Assembly: GCF_002813915.1 (NCBI RefSeq)
Contig: NZ_CP019335.1
Span: 3,579,777-3,643,776, forward strand
DNA from: Tenacibaculum sp. SZ-18
GTDB taxonomy: Bacteria; Bacteroidota; Bacteroidia; Flavobacteriales; Flavobacteriaceae
Direction of reading: 5' to 3'
DNA: 64,000 nt
Below the pieces are notes generated by a model that was not told the origin of the DNA, did not search any database, and worked only from the letters and a program-made list of their open reading frames with translations. The translations under genes and the position numbers were made by a program. Numbering within the stretch: the first letter of the stretch is position 1; each line of letters starts with the position of its first letter. This document shows positions 1 to 8,400 of the stretch, piece after piece.

Positions 1-241
1 CGTAAATGTGATTACCAGCGTATTGTGTTATGATAGCTGGAGGTCTTGAACCAATTAGTTCTGTTACTTTTTTAGAAAGTTTTACTCCAGTTGCATCGTA
101 TACATAATCAATGGTACCCGTAAGTGTTGTACCTGTTTTACCAATACTTCCCATACTAACTTTTGTTGGTAAATTCAAATGATTGTATTCAATACTAGTG
201 ATACCTTTGTTAGCATCGGATATCATGTTTCCATTGTAGTC
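1..241 (-). pseudogene. Orphan RHS-repeat gene fragment (5' end cut off)
   Basis: Read on the minus strand, this stretch is open and matches part of the RHS core of the large RHS protein at 5490-10022: it carries NGNMISDANKGITSIEYNHL and then DYVYDATGVKLSKKV, against NGNMISDANKQ and YTYDATGVKLRK in the complete gene. The frame meets a TAA directly before the homology begins, so the upstream part of the gene is absent and the rest runs off the left edge. It is a diverged relative and not an exact copy. Either it is an orphan tip cassette, as is common downstream of rhs genes, or a second rhs gene cut by the element that begins near 242. Confidence 0.75.
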
Positions 242-1118
242 TTACTTTACACATTTTTTTTAACAACGGTCGCATTTTTCTAATACTCAACAACAAATTT
301 TTATATAAATGAACGTTCTATCTTCATTAATCTTTCCTTTTGTAAAAATAAAAAATTACGTTAGATATTCCCAAGCTATTGTAACATAATGTGCTGTTAT
401 ACTAACATTCATTTGGATTTCTGTACTATAACGCCACTATGTTAAATAGCCGGCTTCAGCCAGCGCACTTGGTAAGTTTCTGCATTACTTCGTAAAATGT
501 TGGATTCTAAAAGCAAGTCATTTTAAATCATAACTTAAATCCACAGCTTCAGCAACCTCTTTTAAGTTATGATGTAAAACGTTTTAAAAACTTGGTGTTT
601 TGCTTGGATGATGCGGCGGATAATTCCAAGGTTTTAAAATGACTTGTTTTTCATTCAGATTTGTAAAAAGTTATGGTGCCTACAGCCAAGCTGCGTGCAA
701 CGCAAAACCAAGGCGAAGCTACAGCGAGCGCCGAACTTGACAGACAAATAATAGCAAGCAACGCATTGCGATTTGTGTGCCACAAGGTTTTTAAAATCCA
801 ATTTCTAATCAATATTAAATTCCTTTAAAAACCGCAGTAGAGTGAGGCAAAAGCGGCGAGCCTTAATGAAGCAACGGTTATTTTTTTGTGGCGATATTTT
901 TGATTAAAAATAGTGACACTAAAAAAGAAGAGTAGTTGCGAGTGAACGGAACAGAAGTGATGGCAAAAATATTTTTACTGGAACTGGAGTTTACGGAAGA
1001 TTACAGTAATAAATGTTTTTAATAGTTGGCGTGAAGAGAACACCTTATAACCGTTTTTACTAGAGTGTAAACGGAAGTAAAAAACATTAAACCCTGAGCA
1101 AAAGCGAAGAACACTTGG
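242..1118. other. Structured non-coding end of putative mobile element
   Basis: No coding frame is convincing here, and the base composition is richer in GC than the flanks in places (around 670-780 and 840-900). The stretch holds several nested inverted repeats: 511-527 with 633-649, 527-539 with 561-573, 603-608 with 625-630, 786-795 with 824-833, 1012-1020 with 1080-1088, and 1051-1056 with 1069-1074. It lies between the broken RHS fragment and the recombinase genes, so it probably forms the element's end, where recombination or folding of a single strand could take place. That role is inference; only the repeats and the position are seen. Confidence 0.5.
511..649. repeat. Nested inverted repeat (large cruciform-capable)
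   Basis: The outer arms 511-527 and 633-649 are complementary over 17 bases with one mismatch (core AAGTCATTTTAAA / TTTAAAATGACTT). Inside them lie a perfect 13-base hairpin (527-539 with 561-573, ATCATAACTTAAA) and a 6-base hairpin CTTGGA/TCCAAG at 603-630. It is a branched, attC-like shape but with no sequence similarity to attC that I recognise. Confidence 0.65.
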
Positions 1119-2006
1119 TTAATTAATCGGATGATACGTATTTACAATATCGTGTAGCTTCTCTAAATTATCTTGTACATATTTTTCTGTAGAACTAATA
1201 TATCTATGTCCTGCTAAGTATTGTACTTTTCGTAAATTATAATGTTGTAACCAATTGATTATAATACTACTTCTTAGTTGTGAGTAACTAGTAACTTTAT
1301 TATTATATCTTTTTAACTTTTTTATAATTCTTCCTGTGATAGCATTTATTTGATGACTACTTCCATAAATTAATTGTTCATTATTACTTGTTTGTATTCG
1401 ATTGGTTAAATAATTTCTTGTTGTATTTATATACTCTAATATTGTCAACATTTGTAAAGGTTGTAGTTTGTGAGTTCTTGGATTGCTTCTTCTTGTTCTT
1501 GGGATTTCTATAATACCTTTTTGTAATTGTAAATGATATTCCTGTAAACTATAAATTTCTATTGCTGTTAATCCTTGAAACAACATTAAACCTAATACTA
1601 CTTTATCTCTTAATTTGGTAGCTTTAAAAAATGTATCGTGATGATCTATATTGTAACTATAATATAAATCTTCTAATTCTTCTTCTGTTAGTGTTTCTTT
1701 TATAACTTTAATATACTTTCCTCTTATAACTATATTTTCTGCTGGATTGTACATTGTGTGTTTTTCCTCGATAAGATAATCGTAATACAGTTTTACTGCA
1801 CGTAATTCATTATTGATTGACGCTCTTTGATATTGCTTCTTTTCCTGTAAATATTTCACATATTGTAACAACTCATTGTACTGTATTTCTACACTATGTT
1901 TACCATACCATTCTAACCAATCTGTGTATCTTTTTACTCTTAATAAATGTACTGTTATTGTTGATTTACTATACTTGTTATCTTCTAAATACTTTCTAAA
2001 ATTCAT
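1119..2006 (-). CDS. Tyrosine recombinase with degenerate active site
   Basis: A 295-residue phage-integrase-family protein. The N-terminal half has the SAM-like core-binding fold (STITVHLLRVKRYTDWLEW), and the C-terminal half the catalytic domain. The last motifs are present (LAGHRYISSTEKYV, with His and the Tyr nucleophile; an Arg in SYSQLRSS), but the first catalytic arginine of the family's GLRxxE motif is replaced (FQGLTAIEIYSL), and the HxxR histidine is Ser. It may therefore be a non-catalytic or weak partner. Its start overlaps the stop of the next recombinase gene by 4 bp (ATGA), so the two are translationally coupled and probably act as a pair, as in Tn554-type elements. Confidence 0.85.
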   Translation of the reverse strand: MNFRKYLEDNKYSKSTITVHLLRVKRYTDWLEWYGKHSVEIQYNELLQYVKYLQEKKQYQRASINNELRAVKLYYDYLIEEKHTMYNPAENIVIRGKYIKVIKETLTEEELEDLYYSYNIDHHDTFFKATKLRDKVVLGLMLFQGLTAIEIYSLQEYHLQLQKGIIEIPRTRRSNPRTHKLQPLQMLTILEYINTTRNYLTNRIQTSNNEQLIYGSSHQINAITGRIIKKLKRYNNKVTSYSQLRSSIIINWLQHYNLRKVQYLAGHRYISSTEKYVQDNLEKLHDIVNTYHPIN

Positions 2007-2929
2007 ATACTAATTTCTTTTAATAAATGTGTGTACACTTGAGTAGATTCTAAAGAACCATGACCTAAGAACTGACTAACAGATTCTATAGCTGCACCTT
2101 GTTCTAATAAATGAGTAGCGATACTGTGACGTAATTTATGCGGTGTGATTTTCTTTTCCTGTAATTCTTTATTATTAGTTGCTTTTAATATTGCTCTTAA
2201 ACGAAGTTTAAAGCTTTGTCCTCCCATTCTACCTCCTTGCTGATTGATAAATAAAGCTTCATGAGCTTTTGAGTTATAGAACTGTGGACGAGATTCGTAA
2301 ATGTACTGTTCTAAAATATCCAGGTTATACAAATTTAATGGTACATAACGCTCTTTATAATTTTTACCTTTTCTTACTAAGATTCGTTCTTTATCAAAAA
2401 GCACATCATTTAAGTTTAATTGTACTGCTTCATTCCTTCTTAATCCACAACTATACAACACCACTAACATTGCTTTATCTCGCAAACATATATGTTCTAC
2501 TCTACTGCTATATGCCGTTGCTTTAAAAAGTTCTTTTATTTCGGATTGCGTAACAATATCTGTACTACATAACTTTTCTGTTTTTTCAAAACGTAAGTGT
2601 ATTGATAGTCCTTTACTTTGATGTTTCTTTAAATACTCATTAAGTTGTTTTAATGCTCCAATATGACTATTTAAACTTGCTTTACTTAATGCTCCTCCAT
2701 AACTCTCATTAGGTCTTTGTTTTAAGTAGCTATAATAATTTGTAATATCTTCTCTTCTTATGCTTCTTATATCATTAATACTTTTACTTTCTAACCAATA
2801 AAAAAATTCTTGTAAGTAAATAGGTGAGTGATAAATTGTACTAGTGCTGTAACCTAAGATAGATAACCATTCTTTAAAACTTTGTAATACTACCTTATAG
2901 CTATGATTTGTTAACTTTAATTTTTTCAT
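2003..2929 (-). CDS. Tyrosine recombinase (XerC/D-like)
   Basis: A 308-residue integrase of normal family length with all key motifs visible: the first Arg in SCGLRRNEAV, a Lys-containing beta-hairpin (RKGKNYKERYVPL), HKLRHSIATHLL, and LGHGSLESTQVYTHL with the Tyr nucleophile. The N-terminal about 110 residues form the core-binding domain. It is the upstream gene of the recombinase pair and the likely catalytically competent member. It is not a chromosomal XerC or XerD by context: it sits inside a putative element with a degenerate partner and an ATPase. Function: site-specific strand exchange during excision or integration. Confidence 0.9.
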   Translation of the reverse strand: MKKLKLTNHSYKVVLQSFKEWLSILGYSTSTIYHSPIYLQEFFYWLESKSINDIRSIRREDITNYYSYLKQRPNESYGGALSKASLNSHIGALKQLNEYLKKHQSKGLSIHLRFEKTEKLCSTDIVTQSEIKELFKATAYSSRVEHICLRDKAMLVVLYSCGLRRNEAVQLNLNDVLFDKERILVRKGKNYKERYVPLNLYNLDILEQYIYESRPQFYNSKAHEALFINQQGGRMGGQSFKLRLRAILKATNNKELQEKKITPHKLRHSIATHLLEQGAAIESVSQFLGHGSLESTQVYTHLLKEISI

Positions 2930-3017
2930 GCCTTTTATCCTTTTTTAGATTCCTAAACGAAGTGATATAATTATTTGATTATTATATTTTTAAGTTCGCT
3001 ATTAAGTAGTGGCGAAC

Positions 3018-4544
3018 CTATGGCGAAGTAGCGAGGTTGATGTGACTAACACAGTTTTGTAATACGGTACTTATTTGCTCTTTTAGATTTGTATATTCTT
3101 GTAAATCAGTAATTTCATAATGATACATTTGCCCTTTTTTACCTTTTACTTTTCTAATATATCCTTCGTCTAATAATTGTTTATGATATCTTCTTAGTGT
3201 CGTTTCTTTTACTCTTAGATTTCTTCTAATTTCTGTACTTGTATACGTAGTTTGGTTTTCGATATATAAATACCTTTTTAACTTCTCTAAGTAATTTCTA
3301 CAAGCTCCCGTTATAGTATCAGATTTTCGTAATAATACTTCTGTAATTATCTCGTTTGCTTCTTCTATATCTTCTATTGTAGTTTCGATATATTCTTCTC
3401 CTGTTTCTTTATTGTATAGCTTCTCTCTTTGATATTGTTTATAAAATGTAATTGCTTCTATAAATTGTAAGTAGTGAGAGTTGGTACGTCTCGGTTTAAA
3501 AACTGATTTCGGAAGTGTTAAGTGTTCTGCAAAAGGATTGATAACTTTAATTGGTTTTAGTACTCTCTGCACGTCTTTTAGTAACTCAGCAGCTTTGTGT
3601 TGCTCTTCTTCATTTAACTTTCCTGCACTTACTAATCTTTGATATTCCATAATTCTATTATCCTGTTCTTCACTTTCATCGATGTAGAGTAAAAAACTAC
3701 GATTGCTATTATCTTCATAAATAGATTCCTGTGTAGTACAGCCTGCAACACTAACAGGACCTTCAACCGTTAAATGGATTGTTTTGGTAGTTCCTTTACT
3801 ATCCTTGTGTACAACCGTTTTAGTAATTCTCTTTTTAGATTGTAATTCTCTTAATGGATATAACACCGATTCTGCTCCGTCTAAATCTTCGATTAAAATC
3901 AACTTGTATTGTAATTCGGTACGATTGAAGTAATAAAATGCATTTGCTGAGAGAACAGTAATTTCTACTTTATCTTCTTCGGGTATCAATTCCGCAACCT
4001 TACTTTGTAAATGAGTTTTTCCGACTCCACTACTTCCTAAACTTATACAGTGTAACGGATTGTTTGTTTTTCTGCTCGTAAAAATGAGATACATCAGTAA
4101 GCGATTATTGATTTCACCAATAACTCCACTCTTACCAATGTACTCATTTGTTCTACTTAGCAACTTTCCCTTTTTTAAAAAATCGATAGCAGTTTTCTCT
4201 TCTGTAGCATTTAGGGTTTTATATTTTGACTTTCCTTCTTCTGCTTGTTTATCTAATAATATGAAGCGGTAATTCTCTAACTCTTTCGTTAATTCTTGTA
4301 GTGTTTTACGAACAATATTGATTCCTATTTCTAACTGTTCTGCTATTCTTCGTACAAACTTTTCTAACTGTGTATCATTGTATAAATCAATATTATGACG
4401 GATAATATTTTGTGATTTTACTTTTTGTACCGATACCGTTACTCGTAAACTCTCTAACTTATTAATCTTTAAACCTCCTAAAACATGGATTTCTAAGTGT
4501 TTTGTTTCGTAACTGTAGTTATTTGGATTGGAAGTATTAAACAT
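3018..4544 (-). CDS. P-loop ATPase, primase/helicase-like, of the element
   Basis: About 508 residues from the chosen ATG. A Walker A motif is clear (SLGSSGVGKTHLQSKV) followed by a Walker B-like LILIEDLDGA and an arginine-finger-like NRSFLLYIDES region, so this is an AAA+ type ATPase. The C-terminus has a winged-helix-like segment (TSTEIRRNLRVKETTLRRYHKQLLDEGYI). From memory, proteins of this type in Bacteroidota elements often carry CHC2 zinc-finger and toprim primase domains ahead of this part; those are absent here, so it may be a shortened version. A longer reading from a TTG at 4607 is possible, but a good -7 box at 4577-4584 lies inside that extension, which favours the ATG at 4544. 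Probably serves replication or transposition of the element. Confidence 0.7.
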   Translation of the reverse strand: MFNTSNPNNYSYETKHLEIHVLGGLKINKLESLRVTVSVQKVKSQNIIRHNIDLYNDTQLEKFVRRIAEQLEIGINIVRKTLQELTKELENYRFILLDKQAEEGKSKYKTLNATEEKTAIDFLKKGKLLSRTNEYIGKSGVIGEINNRLLMYLIFTSRKTNNPLHCISLGSSGVGKTHLQSKVAELIPEEDKVEITVLSANAFYYFNRTELQYKLILIEDLDGAESVLYPLRELQSKKRITKTVVHKDSKGTTKTIHLTVEGPVSVAGCTTQESIYEDNSNRSFLLYIDESEEQDNRIMEYQRLVSAGKLNEEEQHKAAELLKDVQRVLKPIKVINPFAEHLTLPKSVFKPRRTNSHYLQFIEAITFYKQYQREKLYNKETGEEYIETTIEDIEEANEIITEVLLRKSDTITGACRNYLEKLKRYLYIENQTTYTSTEIRRNLRVKETTLRRYHKQLLDEGYIRKVKGKKGQMYHYEITDLQEYTNLKEQISTVLQNCVSHINLATSP

Positions 4545-4576
4545 TGTTAAAAATATTTTATTGGTCTTATTAGACG

Positions 4577-4607
4577 CAAATGTAGATTTTATTTCCAATT
4601 TTCGCAA
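4577..4607 (-). promoter_or_regulatory. Promoter of the element ATPase gene
   Basis: On the minus strand a TTG (about 4605-4607) stands 20 bases before TACATTTG (4577-4584), matching the Bacteroidota TTG / TAnnTTTG promoter. Transcription would begin near 4570, between this box and the ATG at 4544. Confidence 0.6.
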
Positions 4608-4641
4608 GTCTTTTAAGTTTTAATTACGTCTATTAATTACA

Positions 4642-4649
4642 TATATTTG
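4642..4649 (+). promoter_or_regulatory. -7 box of the Xre-type regulator gene
   Basis: TATATTTG at 4642-4649 fits TAnnTTTG. Transcription from it would start near 4656, which rules out the GTG at 4649 as a start and supports the GTG at 4688. The two divergent promoters lie within about 40 bp of each other, so the regulator could control both. Confidence 0.6.
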
Positions 4650-4687
4650 TGCTTTTACAGTATTATTGTACGCAAAACAGGCTTATA

Positions 4688-5023
4688 GTGGATAAAATAG
4701 CAGTAATTATAGCTAACCTTAGAAAAGAAAAAAGTTGGTCGCAAACAGATTTAGCGAACGAGAGTAAAGTTTCTCGTGAGATGATTAGTAAGTATGAAAG
4801 AGGGATTGCAATTCCGTCTGTAGATGCTGCTAAAAAAATTGCTGATGCTTTTGGTGTATCGCTTGATTACTTAGTTGGCGAAGGTATAAATGCTTCTTTC
4901 GATAAAAAAACATTACAACGTTTACAAGCTATTGAAGAGATGTCTAGTGAGTTTAAAACTCACTTATTTTCTATTATTGATTCTGTTATTAGAGATTACA
5001 AAACACAACAAGCTTATAAATAA
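4688..5023 (+). CDS. Xre/Cro-family transcriptional regulator
   Basis: A small helix-turn-helix protein of about 111 residues. The HTH_3 domain fills the N-terminal half: IANLRKEKSWSQTDLANESK, then VSREMISKYERGIAIPSVDA and KKIADAFGVSLDYLVGE. The C-terminal 45 residues are an alpha-helical tail that may dimerise. Start chosen at GTG 4688 because the family begins just before the first helix and the promoter box lies upstream of it. It is divergent from the element ATPase gene and likely represses the element or itself, as phage and plasmid repressors do. The membrane-protein gene follows 57 bp downstream on the same strand. Confidence 0.8.
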   Translation: MDKIAVIIANLRKEKSWSQTDLANESKVSREMISKYERGIAIPSVDAAKKIADAFGVSLDYLVGEGINASFDKKTLQRLQAIEEMSSEFKTHLFSIIDSVIRDYKTQQAYK

Positions 5024-5080
5024 AAATCACAAAACACAAGCTATCCTAAAGTAATTTGTTCCATTAATATTAAAGACAAA

Positions 5081-5428
5081 ATGAAAATAAAAAACCTCAA
5101 AGAGTTTATACCATTAATTATCATCATAGCAACAATATTATACTCTGTAATAAAAGTATTAACATCAAATGTTATTTTTACCTTACCTCACTATTTGGGC
5201 TTTTTTTTAATCTTAATTTCATTAGTAAGCTTATTTTTTAGTAGAAAAGTTTATGAATATATTATGGGAGGTATATTGATTCTTGGAACTCTTGGATTAA
5301 TTGCTTTTACCCCCTCTATTCTAAGTATTAACATTCTTGGAATAAAATTCCAGCCCTATTCTTTAATTTTACTATTCATCTTTTTATTAATATTAAAAGA
5401 TAAATATGATATCAGTAGCAATAATTAG
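5081..5428 (+). CDS. Small multi-spanning membrane protein, unknown function
   Basis: A 115-residue protein made almost entirely of three to four hydrophobic segments (FIPLIIIIATILYSVI, YLGFFLILISLVSLFF, YIMGGILILGTLGLIAF, LILLFIFLLIL), ending in a short charged tail. No family recognised. It follows the Xre-type gene on the same strand and converges on the large RHS gene. Immunity proteins for RHS toxins are normally encoded downstream on the same strand, so an immunity role is not supported. It could be accessory cargo of the element. Confidence 0.6.
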   Translation: MKIKNLKEFIPLIIIIATILYSVIKVLTSNVIFTLPHYLGFFLILISLVSLFFSRKVYEYIMGGILILGTLGLIAFTPSILSINILGIKFQPYSLILLFIFLLILKDKYDISSNN

Positions 5429-5437
5429 TCTATTAAA

Positions 5438-5475
5438 AATCAATAAAGACCTTTATATAAAGGTCTTTATTGATT
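5438..5475. terminator. Bidirectional terminator hairpin
   Basis: A perfect 38-base palindrome with arms AATCAATAAAGACCTTTA and their complement, flanked by A/T runs, placed exactly between the convergent membrane-protein gene and the large RHS gene. It can stop transcription from both sides. Confidence 0.85.
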
Positions 5476-5489
5476 AAATTATTAAATAA

Positions 5490-8400
5490 CTATTCATTTT
5501 CTAAAACGGTATGAGATATACCAAGTGTAAAACCTAAAGTAGTTTTTTTATCAACCTTAACACTCGCTTCTACACCACCTTTTACATTAACACTGCCATT
5601 AGAAGAGCTTTTAGTAGACGCAAATAAACCCGCTTTATTATCTCCCGCGCTTACAACTAAGCTTACTTTTCCAGTTACGGAAGTTTCTCCTGTTTCTAAA
5701 TTTGTTGAAACTTTAACATCACCCGTAGCTTTCGCTGGTCCTTTTAACTTTACTTCTTCTTTGACCACTTTGGTACTAACTGTTTTAGTTGAAGACTTAT
5801 CTACTTTTACCATAGGGGTGTTTGTAACAATTATTGTACCATCAGAACTAGGTCTCATACCATTCATAAAAAAGTCCTCTAAATTAGGTGAAACAGTGGT
5901 TGTTTCAACATTAGTAATAGTAACTGGTGTCTCTTTACTACCTGTTTCTTCTGTAGTTGTAACTGTAAAACTAGCAAAAAATTTATCCACATACGAACCT
6001 ATAGAAGCCAAAAGTCCTTGACCTTCTTTACTCATTTGAAGGTATTGCTGCTGTTCCCAAGTAAGGGATTGCTGCTGTTCCCAAGTAAGGTTCTCTAAAC
6101 CTTCTAATTCAATTCCAGAACCTAATTTGTTTTCTTGAAAAGCGTATACAGAATTATAAGTATATTTTTCCGCCAATGGATCTATTTGCCAAAACCTTCC
6201 AATTGCTGGGTCAGAAACCCTATATCTCCATTCATGAGTGTTTAAATCTAAATCCTCTGTAAATTCTTGACCTTGATATTGCTTTAAATTATTCTTAACA
6301 CCTATAATATTGGTGTTATATCCTCGATGCTCTAAACCAAAAGGATAATAATTCTGCTCTCGTAAGATTTCAGTACTTGGAGTAATTACACCATCTTTAT
6401 TGACATCTGAATACGTAATTCTAGTATTTCTCCATATGTCTCTATATTGATACACATAATCAAATCCACTTGAACTACTATATCTTACATAACCTTCAGG
6501 TTGACTAAGCTGTTTAAATGTATTGTTTTCATAAACAAAACTTCCTGCATAATCTGTAGTTGTAATTGCTCCGTTATTATTTGTTGTCTTTCTAAGCTTT
6601 ACACCAGTAGCATCATAAGTATAATTAATCTTTTTAGTATTCGAGTTATTAAACTTAATCTCTGTTGGCATATTCAAGTGATTATATAAAACACTTGTTA
6701 TCTGCTTATTAGCATCGGATATCATATTACCATTTGCATCGTAGGTATAATCGTTACCTGAATTTGCGCCATCTTTAAAACCATAGGTTTTGCTACCTGT
6801 ATTCTCTGCTACTTTTAACAGTTTGTTCCCATTATCATATGTATAAGCTAAATCATCCATTGTTCCAAATGACGTAGCATCGGCATTTACATGTCCTTTC
6901 CTAATTAGCGATAAAATATTTCCATTTTTATCATAACTATATGCAGCATTATATAGATTCGTTAGACCTCCAGCATGGGTAATTCTATTTAAAGCATCAT
7001 ATGTGTATGTATATTGTCTTCTAGCAATATCTACATTTTGTGTTTGCCAGCTGGTTTGGGCAATATTACCATTATATAAACGCTTGTTTAGCTCCACACT
7101 TGGGTCGTTGTATTGTATGCTAAAGTTAAACAAATCATTGTCTACTTGTATATCGTCGTTGATATTTGTTAACCATCCACGTACATTGTAGTTGTAATCA
7201 ACTTTTTGTAATCCTTTGCTGTTATCAACAATTTTAAGGTCTCTGATTTGAGCTCCTGTGTGATACATACTCACATCTCCAAATAATTCTTCAGTAGACT
7301 TCTTTGTTGAAACATAAAAAGTTTCTCCATTTTTTTTGTAATGAATGGTGTTTCCTATACGTTCTACTCTGAATATATCCCCTGCGTTATAGCTTAAACG
7401 TATGCCTTTATTTGCTCCAGATTCGTAGATATAAACTGAGTGATTTATATAAATAGCAAATTTTATACTTTGAAATGATGCTGTATTATTATTATTTGAT
7501 AATCCTGCCATGTAGTATTTCCCTTTCGTCTCTGAGATAAATTCAACATAACCATCTCCATTAATACTTCCTTGAGTAGAAATATCACCATCCCATGAGG
7601 TATTTCCTCCACCAACTTTTGTAATGATATTATCAGAAACCGAAACAACTGACTCAATATTATATCTATATCCTGCTTTCGTTCCGTTTCCTAATACTTT
7701 ACTTTCTAACTGACCCATATCATCGTAATTGTTCTTTACGATACGCTCAGAAATTTGATCATCTATTTGTTGGTTTTGGCTAATCAATCGATCCATATGA
7801 TCGTATTCAAAACGATCAATGGTTACAATAGGGTCTTTACCCGCTTTTGTGTGTGTGGTTTTTGTTTCTAACACTTTTCCTGTAAAATCATCTAATTTAC
7901 TTTCTACAATATCTGTGGTTTGTAAATAATCGTTTTTACTGTATACATAGATAGGACGCGCTTTTTTGTCGTAATATGTAACTGTTGTAATCCAACTACT
8001 AGTTCCTAAAACTTTTACTTTTGAAACTGTCGCTAACCCTTTGGTATTGGTTGTAACATTCACTACATCGCTATATACCTTTGTAGGAGCTACGAAATCA
8101 GTCGGTAAATTTATATAGGTATCATAATAGTTAATCGTATAAACTTCACTAACAACTCTCGGAATTGCTGATTTTGAATAATAAATATCGACTCCTCCGT
8201 AGTTTTGCTTACCTGTTGTTCTGTTTTCGTATTGCTCATAATCTCCTGTGTTAGCCGTATTTTGCAAAGTTGTTCTCGAAGAAAGGTTCTTCGTAATTCC
8301 TGTATATACAACTCTTCCTAACTGATCATACTTTGTAAATAACAACTCTCTATCTAATTGACCACTTGAATTTGTTTTAACATGTTGATTAGCATCTTGA

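Noticed and set aside
3018..4607. Full-length CHC2/toprim primase
   Set aside because: No zinc-finger Cys/His cluster or toprim acidic motif is encoded ahead of the ATPase domain, and the divergent promoter region lies directly upstream.
5081..5428. Immunity gene for the RHS protein
   Set aside because: It is on the opposite strand, convergent, separated by a strong terminator, and the RHS tip shows no toxin motif.
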